64,000 nucleotides of DNA, taken from contig NC_073628.1 of the NCBI RefSeq assembly GCF_029407905.1, forward strand, positions 46,893,501-46,957,500, written 5' to 3'. The stretch is from Bubalus kerabau (Eukaryota; Chordata; Mammalia; Artiodactyla; Bovidae). Under the pieces are notes generated by a model. It was given only the letters and a program-made list of their open reading frames with translations. It did not search any database and was not told where the DNA came from. Shown piece by piece: positions 47,131 to 57,475 of this stretch. The stretch's first letter is position 1, and each line of letters begins with the position of its first letter. Made by a program: the position numbers and the translations under genes.

Positions 47131-47420
47131 ATGGGTGCATTAACTCACTACTTCATGAACAGAAGGAAAGAATGTTGTCCTAAATTCAGGAGGTCTCAGA
47201 TTTTTCTGGGGAAAGTAAAAACCTCAATATTTTTTCCTTGCTTTGTACATAGATTACATGCAGTAGAGAAAGAAATAGTTAAAGCAAAGTTTCAGATTTG
47301 TGAGGTTTTGTCCAATGAATTCCTTTGAAGTTTTATCAAGGTTAGAATTACTGGGTCAAGGACAAATATACTTTTTAAGGATTTGAATGCATATGTACAA
47401 AACATCCTAAAGTCCATTTG

Positions 47421-47550
47421 CTGGTTGGATCTCCTTGCAATCAAAGGAACTCTAAAGAGTCTTCTCCTACACCACAGCTCAAAAGCATCAATTCTTTGGC
47501 ACTCAGCTTTCTTCACTGTCTAACTCTCACATCCATACATGACTACTAGA
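47421..47550 (-). mobile_element. BovB fragment at the first triplication junction
   Basis: Antisense BovB that stops at the CATACATGACTACT position. The BovB pieces at the two later junctions begin just there (CTGGAAAAACCATCACTCTG). The three pieces look like parts of one original BovB. Confidence 0.82.
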
Positions 47551-47789
47551 AAAATTGAATTTAAGGAGAACACAAGATCCTTAAAATCAGAGAGGAATGC
47601 ATATTCAATATAAAATCAGTGATGAGGACTGGGACTTCAGTTGTGGATTCTATTAACATATACAGATTAGAGAGATTTAGTGCAGTTAGTGCTGATTGGG
47701 TTTATCCAAGAGAACTGTGATAACCTAATCAGGAAGGGGCCTCAAGGGTCCTGATAGTCGATTTCAGATGCACTGTTTCTTCTGTTCAG

Positions 47790-47924
47790 AGTTGTTCTGA
47801 GTGGCTGGACCGTGGACAGCTCTGAAAGTTACAGCTGCTGACCCATCCAGAGAACACAGAACTCCTGACTGGATGGGACTGATTTTCATACCAGCATTGA
47901 GGAGACCAAATCTACAACTTTCTG
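47790..47924 (+). other. Predicted UBTFL1 exon 2, copy 1
   Basis: 135 nt between acceptor CTGTTCAG and donor GTGAGT. It contains an ATG in a frame open to the donor, ending in phase 1. See copy 3 for the consequence. Confidence 0.6.
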
Positions 47925-48155
47925 GTGAGTAAATGGTTCTGAGTAGATGGATTCATTTGTCTTCCCCTCAAAAATTAAAAAGAATAATTTTAATTTAGCA
48001 GTCACAGGCTTAAGAATTTCTTAAGCAAATGAAAAATCTAGTTCATAAGAATTATGTTATTACTTAGAATTCACTCTGAAACTATAGACTTACCTTCAAA
48101 TCATTGGAATTTGTGAATGAACATGAGTGATTCTACGAACATGAGTGATCTACGA

Positions 48156-48625
48156 ACTGGAAAAACCATCACTCTGACTAGACGGACCTTTGTTGGCAAA
48201 GTAGTGTCTCTACTTTTTAATATGCTGTCTAGGTTGGTCGTAACTTTTCTTCCAAGGAGTAAGCGTCTTAATTTCATGGCTGCAGTCACTTTCGGCAGTG
48301 ATTTCGGAGCCTAGAAAAATAAAGTCTGTCACTGTTTCCCCATCTATTTGCCATGAAGTGATGGGACCAGATGCCATGATCTTTGTTTTTTGAATGTTGA
48401 GTTTAAGCCAACTTTTTTACTCTCCTCTTTCACTTTCATCAAGAGGCTCTTTAGTTCTTTGCTTTCTGCCATAAGGGTGTGTCATCTGGGTATCTGAGGT
48501 TATTGATATTTCTCCCGGCAATCTTGGTTCCAGCTTGTGCTTCATCTAGCACAGCGTTCCTCATGATGTATTCTGCATAGAAGGTAAATAATCAGGGTGA
48601 CAAAATACAGCTTTCATGTAGTCCT
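48156..48625 (-). mobile_element. BovB fragment in triplication copy 1
   Basis: Antisense 3' ORF region, starting at the ACTGGAAAAACC point and carrying the RT YADD region near 48490. It is nearly identical to 50477-50965 apart from small deletions. Confidence 0.88.
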
Positions 48626-49608
48626 TTCCCTGTTTGGAACCTGAACGTTTTAGAAGTTTTTTATTTTCTCTAATAGTGAATCTGCTAATATTTAATCTTA
48701 ATTTTGTGTTATAAACTATGCACCATTTATTGATTCCCTTAATTTTCATGATGATAAAATATTATATTAAAACTAATTAGAACTACTGACCTCTGCAAAT
48801 TGTTTATGTGAATGTCATGTATGTAATAAAAATCACTGTGCTTTTTCAAAAGCAGTTCATCAAAATCTATGAATTATATGTATAGAGATGAAACATTTAT
48901 TTTTAGCAAATCCCATCTACTAACTACCATGAATCCTCCAAAAAGTTTAGCAATCCAGTGTATATTTGGATATATGATTTCAGCTTTGCCTGTGCACATC
49001 CATAAGTAAAAGTATATACCCACAATGATGCCAGTTATTTCCCGTTTTTTGAAGCTATGTATCAAAATATGTCACTGATTTAGGTTTTCCAAATTATATC
49101 TTACTCTTACATGTTTCACAAGTACTAGTTTCAAAGTATATTTATATATAATTTAGGAAATAGAAGAAATCAATTTCAAGACCGTTATGAAATCTGTTAT
49201 TGGTCTAATAACTAGGCATTTCAAGCTAGATATACTTTTGACCATGTTGGGTGAATCAAATTGTTCTCAACAAACAACTGTATCTTTTAAAAATGCAATG
49301 TTCCTGTTTAATCACTCTAAAATCAGAATTAGATCAATCTTGGATGCCAGAATTTGGAGCCTCTTTTTCTCAAATTCCCAAACTAATCTACAATAATTAT
49401 ACAATAATATCTAGTATACAATAATATCTATTCTATAGATAAAATATATAGAATAGATAAATTTGGATTGAACTGAAGGGGTTTTAATGACCACTGTAAA
49501 TTTGATACGTTGTTAAATCCTAGAGCTTGTGAATAAAGGGCAGAAATTATCAAAACATGGAAGGATACATATTCAAATGTCTTAGTAAACTAAAATCAAA
49601 TATGGAGG
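48626..49608. other. Single-copy flank of triplication copy 1
   Basis: About 980 bases without a gene, nearly identical to 50966-51921 and matching 30510-31080 and 31840-31900 of arm A in reverse. The small minus-strand ORF (48874-49065) recurs unchanged at 51202-51393 only because the block is duplicated. Confidence 0.75.
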
Positions 49609-49750
49609 GAATTTAAGAATGCAAGATCCTTGAAATCAGAGAGGAATGGGTGTTGAATATAAAATCAGTGATGAGGACTGGGACTTCAGTTGTGGATTCT
49701 ATTAACATATAGAGATTAGAGAGAGATTTAGTGAGGTTAGAGTTGATTGG

Positions 49751-50031
49751 CGGAGAAGGCAATGGCACCCCACTCCAGCACTCTTGCCTGGCAAATCCCA
49801 TGGATGGAGGAGCCTGGTAGGCTGCAGTCCATGGGGCCGCTAGGAGTAGGACATGACTGAGCAACTTCACTTTCACTTTTCACTTTCATGCACTGGAGAA
49901 GGAAATGGCAACCGACTCCAGTGTTCTTGCTTGGAGAATTCCAGGGACAGGGGAACCTGGTGGGCTGCCGACTATGGGGTCACACAGAGTCGGACAGGAC
50001 TGAGTGACTTAGCAGCAGCAGGAGCAACAGT
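49751..50031 (+). mobile_element. BOV-A2 SINE in triplication copy 2
   Basis: Dimeric SINE ending in GACTTAGCAGCAGCAGGAGC, flanked by GTTGATTGG repeats (49742-49750 and 50032-50040). Confidence 0.92.
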
Positions 50032-50131
50032 GTTGATTGGGTTTATCCAAGGGGACTGTGGTAATCTAATCAGGAAGGGGCCTCAAGGGTCCTGATAGTG
50101 GGATCTCAGATGCACTGTTTCTCCTGTTCAG

Positions 50132-50266
50132 AGTTGTTCTGAGTGTCTGGACCGTGGACAGCTCTGAAAGTTACAGCTGCTGACCCATCCAGAGAACACA
50201 GAACTCCTGGCTGGATGGGACTGATTTTCATACCAGCATTGAGGAGACCAAATCTACAACTTTCTG
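50132..50266 (+). other. Predicted UBTFL1 exon 2, copy 2
   Basis: 135 nt, acceptor CTGTTCAG, donor GTGAGT, same internal ATG and phase as the other copies. Confidence 0.6.
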
Positions 50267-50476
50267 GTGAGTAAATGGTTCTGAGTAGATGGATTCATAT
50301 ATCTTCCCCTCAAAAATTAAAAAGAATAATTTTAATTTAGCAGTCACAGGCTTAAGAATTTCTTAAGCAAATGAAAAATCTAGTTCATAAGAATTATGTT
50401 ATTACTTAGAATTCACTCTGAAACTATAGACTTACCTTCAAATCATTGGAATTTGTGAATGAACATGAGTGATTCT

Positions 50477-50965
50477 ACGAACTGGAAAAACCATCACTCT
50501 GACTAGACGGACCTTTGTTGGCAAAGTAGTGTCTCTACTTTTTAATATGCTGTCTAGGTTAATCATTACTTTTCTTCCAAGGAGTAAGCGTCTTTTAATT
50601 TCATGGCTGCGGTCACCATCGGCAGTGATTTCGGAGCCTAGAAAAATAAAGTCTGTCACTGTTTCCCCATCTATTTGCCATGAAGTGATGGGACCAGATG
50701 CCATGATCTTTGTTTTTTGAATGTTGAGTTTAAGCCAACTTTTTTACTCTCCTCTTTCACTTTCATCAAGAGGCTCTTTAGTTCTTTGCTTTCTGCCATA
50801 AGGGTGGTGTCATCTGGGTATCTGAGGTTATTGATATTTCTCCCGGCAATCTTGGTTCCAGCTTGTGCTTCATCTAGCACAGCGTTCCTCATGATGTATT
50901 CTGCATAGAAGGTAAATAATCAGGGTGACAAAATACAGCTTTCATGTAGTCCTTTCCCTGTTTGG
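50477..50965 (-). mobile_element. BovB fragment in triplication copy 2
   Basis: Same segment and same breakpoint as the copy at 48156-48625, with the intact METWQIDGET-type coding region on the minus strand broken by a short deletion. Confidence 0.88.
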
Positions 50966-52067
50966 AACCTGAACGTTTTAGAAGTTTTTTATTTTCTCTA
51001 ATAGTGAACCTGCTAATATTTAATCTTAATTTTGTGTTATAAACAATGCACCATTTATTGATTCCCTTAATTTTTATGATGATAAAATATTATATTAAAA
51101 CTAATTAGAACTACTGACCTCTGCAAACTGTTTATGTGAATGTCATGCATGTAATAAAAATCACTGTGCTTTTTCAAGAGCAGTTCATCGAAAACTATGA
51201 ATTAAATGTATAGAGATGAAACATTTATTTTTAGCAAATCCCATCTACTAACTACCATGAATCCTCCAAAAAGCTTAGCAATCCAGTGTATATTTGGATA
51301 TATGATTTCAGCTTTGCCTGTGCACATCCATAAGTAAAAGTATATACCCACAATGATGCCAGTTATTTCCCGTTTTTTGAAGCTATGTATCAAAATATCT
51401 CACTGATTTAGGTTTTCCAAATTATATCTTAATCTTACATGTTTCACAAGTACTAGTTTCAAAGTATATTTATACATAATTTAGGAAATAGAAGAAATCA
51501 ATTTCAAGACTGTTATGAAATCTGTTATTGGTCTAGTAACTAGTCATTTCAAGCTAGATATACTTTTGACCATGTTGGGTTGAATCAAATTGTTCTCAAC
51601 AAAGCAACTGTATTTTTTAAAAAGCTATGTTCCTGTTTAATCACTCTAAAATCAGAATTAGATCAATCTTGGATGCCAGAATTTGGAGCCTCTTTTTCTC
51701 AAATTCCCAAACTAATCTACAATAATTATTCATATTTTTATCTATTCTATAGATAAAATATATAGAGTAGATAAATTTGGATTGAACTGAAGGGGTTTTA
51801 ATGACCACTGTAAATTTGATATGTTGTTAAACCATAGAGCTTGTGAATAAAGGGCAGAAATTATCAAAACATGGAAGGATACATATTCAAATGTCTTACT
51901 AAACTAAAATCAAATATGAAGGGAATTTAAGGAGAATGCAGGATCCTTAAAATCAGAGAGGAATGCGTATTCAATATAAAATCAGTGATGAGGACTGGGA
52001 CTTCAGTTGTGGATTCTATTAACATATAGAGATTAGAGAGAGATTTAGTGAGGTTAGTGTTGATTGG

Positions 52068-52345
52068 CAGAGAAGGCAATGGCAACCCACGTGAGTACTC
52101 TTGCCTGCCAAATCCCACGGACAGAGGAGCCTGGTGGGCTGCAGTCCATGGGGTTGCGAAGAGTCGGACACGACTGAGTGACTTCACTTTCACTTTTCAC
52201 TTTCATGCATTGGAGAAGGAAATGGCAACCCACTCCAGCGTTCTTGCCTGGAGAATCCCAGGGATGGGGGAGCCTGGTGGGCTGCCGGCTACGGGGTCTC
52301 ACAGAGTCGGACAGGACTGAGTGACTTAGCAGCAGCAGGAGCAAC
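52068..52345 (+). mobile_element. BOV-A2 SINE in triplication copy 3
   Basis: Same insertion as in copy 2, with a 12-base target duplication AGTGTTGATTGG at 52056-52067 and 52346-52357. Copy 1 shows the empty site near 47690. Confidence 0.93.
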
Positions 52346-52448
52346 AGTGTTGATTGGGTTTATCCAAGGGGACTGTGGTAATCTAATCAGGAAGGGGCCT
52401 CAAGGGTCCTGATAGTGGGATCTCAGATGCACTGTTTCTTCTGTTCAG

Positions 52449-52583
52449 AGTTGTTCTGAGTGTCTGGACCGTGGACAGCTCTGAAAGTTACAGCTGCTGA
52501 CTCATCCAGAGAACACAGAAGTCCTGGCTGGATGGGACTGATTTTCATACCAGCATTGAGGAGACCAAATCTACAACTTTCTG
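52449..52583 (+). other. Predicted UBTFL1 exon 2, copy 3, with possible start codon
   Basis: 135 nt between acceptor CTGTTCAG and donor GTGAGT at 52584. An in-frame stop at 52457-52459 is followed by ATG at 52532, then 17 open codons (MGLIFIPALRRPNLQLS) and one left-over G. Spliced to the exon starting at 55856, the frame continues without a stop into the UBTFL1 frame. The -3 base is T and +4 is G, so the start context is moderate. In arm A neither this ATG nor the phase is kept. Whether it is coding or leader is open. Confidence 0.62.
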
Positions 52584-52800
52584 GTGAGTAAATGGTTCTG
52601 AGTAGATGGATTCATATATCTTCCCCTCAAAACTTAAAAAGAATAATTTTAATTTAGCAGTCACAGGCTAAAGAATTTCTTAAGCAAATGAAAAATCTAG
52701 TTCATAAGAATTATGTTATTACTTAGAATTCACTCTGAAACTATAGACTTGCCTTCAAATCATTGGAATGTGTGAGTGAACATGAGTAATTCTATGAACT

Positions 52801-53125
52801 TAGGATTCCATGATATAAAAGGAAAATATGAATTTCTTGATGGGAAGTCCTAGACAGTTTTTCCATTTAGCATGATACCTAAAATTTGAATGAGAAACTG
52901 TGCTGTAGAACATGAAGAGTAATATATTTGTAAGGAGAATATGTGTAAGGATTTCTGCCTTTAAATTGTCCAATAGCAATCCAGACCTGATGATGGCTCT
53001 CAAAACAACATTGTTAACACACCAAATACCTGAAAGAAGAAGAAATTCTGCACTCACTCTGATATAGAAGTGAAAGCTTTTGTTAACTTCAGTCATTGAT
53101 TTTGAAGCACAATATATTAGAAGGC
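52801..53125. other. Intron sequence shared with arm A
   Basis: Matches 28560-28870 of arm A in reverse; no gene or repeat is recognised. Confidence 0.6.
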
Positions 53126-53330
53126 TGGCTTCCCTGGTGGCTCAGGGGTAAGAAACTTCCTGCTAATGCAGGAGACACAGGTTCAGTCTGTGGGTCTCAA
53201 GGGCCCCTGGAGAAGGAAACGTCAACCCACTCCAGTACTCTTGCCTGGAAAATCCCATGACAGGAGCCTCGGTGGGGCTACAGTCCAAGGGCTGCAGACG
53301 AGTCACACAGGCCTCAGGGATTAAACAACT
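53126..53330 (+). mobile_element. Bov-tA SINE
   Basis: Head GGCTTCCCTGGTGGCTCAGG, followed by the BovA body with CAACCCACTCCAGTACTCTT. Confidence 0.87.
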
Positions 53331-53359
53331 ACAATATTAGAAGGAACTGTGTGTTAATT

Positions 53360-53590
53360 GATTGATGGATTTGATGAATTTGGCTGCACCAGATCTTTCT
53401 TGCACCTTGAGGGAGCTTTAGATGGGACATGCAAACTCTTAGTCCCCACACAGGAACTCTGTGTCTTGGCAGGTTAACACTTTGCTGTGGAATGTGGGCT
53501 CTAATTCCCTGACCAAGGACCAAATGCTGGTCCCGTCCACTGGGAGCGCAGATTCTTAGCCCCTGAACCTCCAAGGAAGTCCCTGAACTG
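53360..53590 (-). mobile_element. CHR-type SINE, arm B copy
   Basis: Antisense; ends CCTCCAAGGAAGTCCC. It pairs with 28262-28500 in arm A. Confidence 0.8.
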
Positions 53591-54164
53591 ATCTTATAGT
53601 GACCTGGAATTTGTATGTTTCCAAACAGGAAAACTTTTCTGATAGTAGAGCAAATCTGATATGATTGGGAGTATGTTGATGTGCTAATCAAAGAAATGGA
53701 TTCCCCTTACATTAAGGTCACTTAAATTGAACAGTGACATTGTCAAAGAGAAGAGAAAATTCAATTGTTAGAGTTCTCAGAACTGAAAGTTGTAGTTAAA
53801 GATAAATGTTATGCTTAAGAGTCATTTTTATTAGAGATAGAAGGGACTGGGTTTTAACAGAATAAAATAGAACATTGAATGTAAGTACCTTTGTTTAGTC
53901 TAGATAACTGTGTGTGATACACTGTGTGTGATGTGTCATTTTTTCTCAGGTTGCTCTGTCAGAGGCGGTAAGAAGACTCTTCTTGTGTGAGTGCAGGAGA
54001 CACGTGCAGAGAAGGGCTTCCCCTGCCAGCACCTGAAGTACCTGCGCCTCCTCCACAGGTCAGTCTTCCTATTTGTTCATTTCTATGAGCTTCTGATGAG
54101 ACATGTTTTGTCATCTTTATATCTCAGCTAAAACAGAGTGTCCCTGGCTTATTGTGAAGTAGTG
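53591..54164. other. Intron sequence, no convincing gene
   Basis: Mostly AT-rich. Around 53940-54060 a TTTTCTCAG acceptor-like motif and several GT/AG pairs occur in a GC-richer patch; an extra exon there is possible but I see no counterpart in arm A. Confidence 0.4.
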
Positions 54165-54345
54165 AAGTGAAAGTCTCTCAGTCATGTCCGACTCTTTGGG
54201 ACCACATGGGCTATCCAGTGGATGGAATTCTTTAGGCCAGAATACTGGAGTTGGTAGCCTTTCCCTTCTCCAGGGGATCTTCACAACCCAGGGATCAAAC
54301 CCAGGTCTTCCGCATTGCAGGCGGATCCTTTACCAGCTGAGTCAC
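54165..54345 (-). mobile_element. Bov-tA SINE
   Basis: Antisense body (GTCATGTCCGACTCTTTGGG) and head (GCAGGCGGATCCTTTACCAG). Confidence 0.87.
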
Positions 54346-54899
54346 AGGAAAGGGTCTTCTTGTTTACAGTTGTACTTAATATGCCTTATGAGCTCCCCAG
54401 AAATGAAATATTGACCACTTAAACTCTTTTTCAATCCTTACATACACATGTTTACCCTTCTCCTCTCTTCATCTTCCCTTTGCACTTCTATGACATGTTT
54501 CTTAGATGAATTATATCTATTACAGCTTTCTTAGATTAATTATATCAAGTATCATCTCAACTGCACATTCAGTCTATGGCCATCTGGACTTTTCTTAGGA
54601 GGGAGCTATGCTCAGAATCCTAAGGAGTGTTAGTGTTCTAGAGAAGATTGCATTCACAGTAATATTGAGCAGAAAGTACAGAATTCCTGTCTACATCCTG
54701 CACTCCCAGAATAAACAGGCCTTTTGCCCCTGTTACCACATTATGTCTCAGAGTGGTGTGTTTATTATGATTTAGGAACCTCCACTGACACTTCATTATC
54801 ACCCAAAGTCTATGGTTTAACATTAATGCTCACTCTTGGTGTTGTGCATTCTGTTAGTTTTCACTGATACACAGTGACGAGTATCCAGCTTTATAATAT
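54346..54899. other. Intron sequence
   Basis: No reading frame, RNA gene or repeat is recognised in this 550-base stretch. Confidence 0.45.
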
Positions 54900-55560
54900 C
54901 CAGAAGTGTTAGACTGATGAAAGTCATTTGTGATCACCTATTCATCAGTCCCATCCTCTTAACTGCTGGGAAGCAAGGTTTATTTCACTGTCCTCATATA
55001 TTTCTCTTTTTTTCCATATATTCCTTTTTCCTGAAATGTCTTATAGTTGGACTCATGAAATATGTATGTTTTTCAGCTTAGATTCATTCACTTAGAGATA
55101 TGAATAAAAGAATACCCCATGTCTCTTACTGGCTTGATTGCTCATTTCTTTTTAGAACTGAGTACTATTTCGTGGTCTTAATGTACCAGAGTTGCTTTAT
55201 CCATTCATTATGGTTGTTTTCAAGTTTTGTGATTATGACCAAAGTGGCTATAAACATCCCATTGCAGGTCTTTTTTTCTTTTTTATGGATATAGGTTTTC
55301 AAATTATTTGGGCAAATACAAAGGAGCATGAGTCCTGACTTACTTGGTAGGAGGATATTTAGTTTAGTAACAAATTGCCTTATTGTCTTTCAGAAGGCTT
55401 GTACTGTTTTTCATCGCCTTAGGAATGAATCAAAGTTCCTGATATTCCACCCTCTCAGTACTTGGTCCTTCTTTGGGATTTTGACCATTCTCGTCCATGT
55501 GCTGTGGTATCTCATTGCTATTTTAAAGCCCTCTTGCTTGTCGGGCATTTTTATTTTTAA
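54900..55560 (-). mobile_element. Old L1 fragment, arm B copy
   Basis: Antisense L1 3' ORF2 region. The block with GGTAGGAGGATATTTAGTTT at about 55348 pairs with 26600-26640 in arm A. It therefore predates the inverted duplication. Confidence 0.72.
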
Positions 55561-55986
55561 CTTCCCTTCCTTTTCTCTCATCCTTTGTCCCTTGAGTGAG
55601 TCCCCAGGCTCTTGTTCATTTCTATGTAAAACCCACTGTGATGAAACTGGAAGGCAAGTTGGGTTCAGGCCTGAGGATTTTTAATTGTGAAAAGAAGCTT
55701 CATAATGCTCAACAGGACTCTCAACTCAGAGGTTGGGCTGGTTTTCATTTACATTCTTGGGGGTAAATAAAATGACGGAAGGGACATATCCCAAGCGGTC
55801 TGTGCTTCTCTCTTGTGTCACATAGGAGAGTAAGTTTCCTCTTCTTTCTCCACAGAACCAGAGGATCGCACACACTGCAGGACTTCAGAAATAACTCACC
55901 TGCTGAATCTTGAGAGTGAAGCAGCTGAAGATTCTGCTGAGGTGTCTGAACTGCTGGGATCACATAAGTGTCCCAAAGACCTAGAA

Positions 55987-57246
55987 ATGGCGATGCCTAA
56001 ACGGCAAGATGACTGGTCCAAGGAAGACATTGTGCGGTTACTGGAAAGTATGGAGAAAAACATTCCATCCAGTGATGGGCACACATTCAACTCAACCCAG
56101 TCAGTGATGGACTGGGAAAAAGTAGCTTTTAAAGATTTTTCTGGGGAAATGTGCAAACTCAAATGGTTAGAGGTTTCCCATAAGGTGAGAAAGTTTCGCA
56201 CGCTGAGAGAATTAGTCCTGGCAGCTAAGGAAAATGTTAGCAATCCTTCCAAAAAACACAAGAAAACACAGAAAACACAAGAAAACACCAGGAAACACAA
56301 GAAACATGCTTATTTGTTCCAGAAGTCCCTGACAGCTTACCGGCACATTTCCCAAGTGATGCGACCCCAGTACATCCAAAAACACCCCAAGATAAGCAAC
56401 CAGGAGCTGACCAGGGTTCCGTCTGAGGAACGCAGGAAGGTGCCTGAGCAGCTGAGGGTGAAACACAGTCAGGATCTTGAGAAAGAGAAAAAGGATATTA
56501 GGGAGAAGATAGCTCTGTTCAGAGCACAGCACCCTGATCTAGTCCCAAACCCTGAGAAATCTGGTGTCCCCCAAAGAAGTGAAATGAAAGTGCCAGAGAA
56601 GTTTCAGGAGAATGTTGAAAAAGTGAAGTCTCCCCCAGAAAAGAGTTTACCCATGCACTGGAAATTCCATGGAGAGCCCAAGAAGCCCCCGATGAATGGC
56701 TATCACAAGTTCCACCAGGATCTCTGGTTGAGCAGGGAGCTGAAAGTGGTGCCCCCGAGGGAGCGCATGGTGGAGATCAGTAGACGCTGGCAGCGGGTCC
56801 CCCAGGACCAGAAGGAGCTTTATAAGAAGCAGGCGCAGGGACTGCAGATGCAATACAAGGTGGACCTTGATCTCTGGCTCAGGACTCTGTCTCCTGAAGA
56901 ATATGCTGCTTACAGAGAGGCGACCTGTGCTAAGCGTAAGAACATGAGCGTGACGGGGGGCCCGAACCCCAAGATTAGAAGGATGGGTCTGCAGTCCCCA
57001 TCATCAGGGAATCTGCAAGGAAGGCTTAGAGAGGACCCGGGGCTTCAGGCTGCAGAGTTAGCATCATCAGACACGACTGGAGAACATTCTCCTGCCTCAG
57101 GGAGATCAGAGGAAAACGAGGAAGAGGAGGAAGGCAGCCGCTCCTCAGCCCCCAGCAGTGAGGATGAAGACGGAGATTCTGAGCCGGAGGACCACGGCTC
57201 CAGCTCATCGTCCTCAGGGGACTCCTCTGACTCGGATTCCAACTGA
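55987..57246 (+). CDS. UBTFL1: UBTFL1 copy B, HMG-box protein (open frame)
   Basis: From the ATG at 55987 it gives 419 residues (MAMPKRQDDWSKED). This Met corresponds, as I recall, to the start of human UBTFL1. Order: an N-terminal UBTF-type region (about 11-82, MDWEKVAFKDFSGEMCKLKW); a basic Lys/His/Gln insert (about 90-105); a diverged HMG box 1 (about 112-180); a better conserved HMG box 2 (about 230-302, GEPKKPPMNGYHKFHQDLW); an acidic-serine tail (about 355-419). UBTF activates rRNA transcription; mouse Ubtfl1 is an early-embryo gene needed before implantation. The upstream ATG used by copy A is GTG here (55942), so translation starts at 55987 or in exon 2. Strong context (G at -3 and +4). 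Function is by homology. Confidence 0.88.
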   Translation: MAMPKRQDDWSKEDIVRLLESMEKNIPSSDGHTFNSTQSVMDWEKVAFKDFSGEMCKLKWLEVSHKVRKFRTLRELVLAAKENVSNPSKKHKKTQKTQENTRKHKKHAYLFQKSLTAYRHISQVMRPQYIQKHPKISNQELTRVPSEERRKVPEQLRVKHSQDLEKEKKDIREKIALFRAQHPDLVPNPEKSGVPQRSEMKVPEKFQENVEKVKSPPEKSLPMHWKFHGEPKKPPMNGYHKFHQDLWLSRELKVVPPRERMVEISRRWQRVPQDQKELYKKQAQGLQMQYKVDLDLWLRTLSPEEYAAYREATCAKRKNMSVTGGPNPKIRRMGLQSPSSGNLQGRLREDPGLQAAELASSDTTGEHSPASGRSEENEEEEEGSRSSAPSSEDEDGDSEPEDHGSSSSSSGDSSDSDSN

Positions 57247-57453
57247 GTTTAGTTCACAACCTGAAGAGACAGAACTTTCAGCAAAAGTCCATGGGCTCGT
57301 CTCTCCATGCTTTTTCATTGCCTTCCTTCTTTCCCTCCCTCTTCATACAAAGTGGGACCTTTTGGAAAGAAGGCATCTTGAGCTGTAATTTCTAGCCTTT
57401 CCATCCACCCCATGTTCACCCTGAGAGAAAGTCAATGCAATGACGCCTCGTGG

Positions 57454-57459
57454 AATAAA
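57454..57459 (+). terminator. Poly(A) signal of UBTFL1 copy B
   Basis: AATAAA 208 bases after the stop codon, conserved with 24349-24354 in arm A. Confidence 0.8.
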
Positions 57460-57475
57460 CCCTGAGCTGACTGGG

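Larger units (their letters stand above)
47551..52800 (+). repeat. Tandem triplication around UBTFL1 exon 2
   Basis: Three direct copies start near 47556, 49609 and 51922. Each has the AAAATCAGTGATGAGGACTG block, then the 135-nt exon and its downstream flank. Copies 1 and 2 continue into a BovB piece (from 48156 and 50477) and about 1 kb of shared single-copy sequence. Copy 3 runs on into the flank that arm A also has. Copies 2 and 3 share a BOV-A2 SINE that copy 1 lacks. Arm A has a single copy. The copies are far more alike than the two arms are, so the triplication is much younger. Confidence 0.92.
55856..57475 (+). other. UBTFL1: Predicted terminal exon of UBTFL1 copy B
   Basis: The exon begins after TTTCTCCACAG (55845-55855) and ends 15-20 bases after AATAAA at 57454. 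It holds the complete HMG-box reading frame. The acceptor and its pyrimidine tract are conserved in arm A (25896-25900). UBTFL1 derives from UBTF by retroposition, which fits the single large coding exon; the upstream exons would have been acquired at the new site. Confidence 0.7.

Noticed and set aside
47551..52800. CRISPR-like or satellite array
   Set aside because: The units are over 2 kb, hold SINE and BovB insertions and contain a predicted exon. They are segmental tandem duplicates.
53940..54060. Additional UBTFL1 exon between exon 2 and the HMG-box exon
   Set aside because: Splice-like motifs are present, but no matching block is found in arm A, so support is too weak.
55942..55986. 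Starting the UBTFL1 copy B protein at 55942
   Set aside because: The codon there is GTG, not ATG. Copy A has ATG at this place, but in copy B the first ATG in the exon frame is 55987, unless the frame is entered from exon 2.
55896..56300. 134-codon minus-strand frame across UBTFL1
   Set aside because: It is the antisense shadow of the UBTFL1 frame. The similar plus-strand frame at 25492-25884 is the same shadow in arm A.
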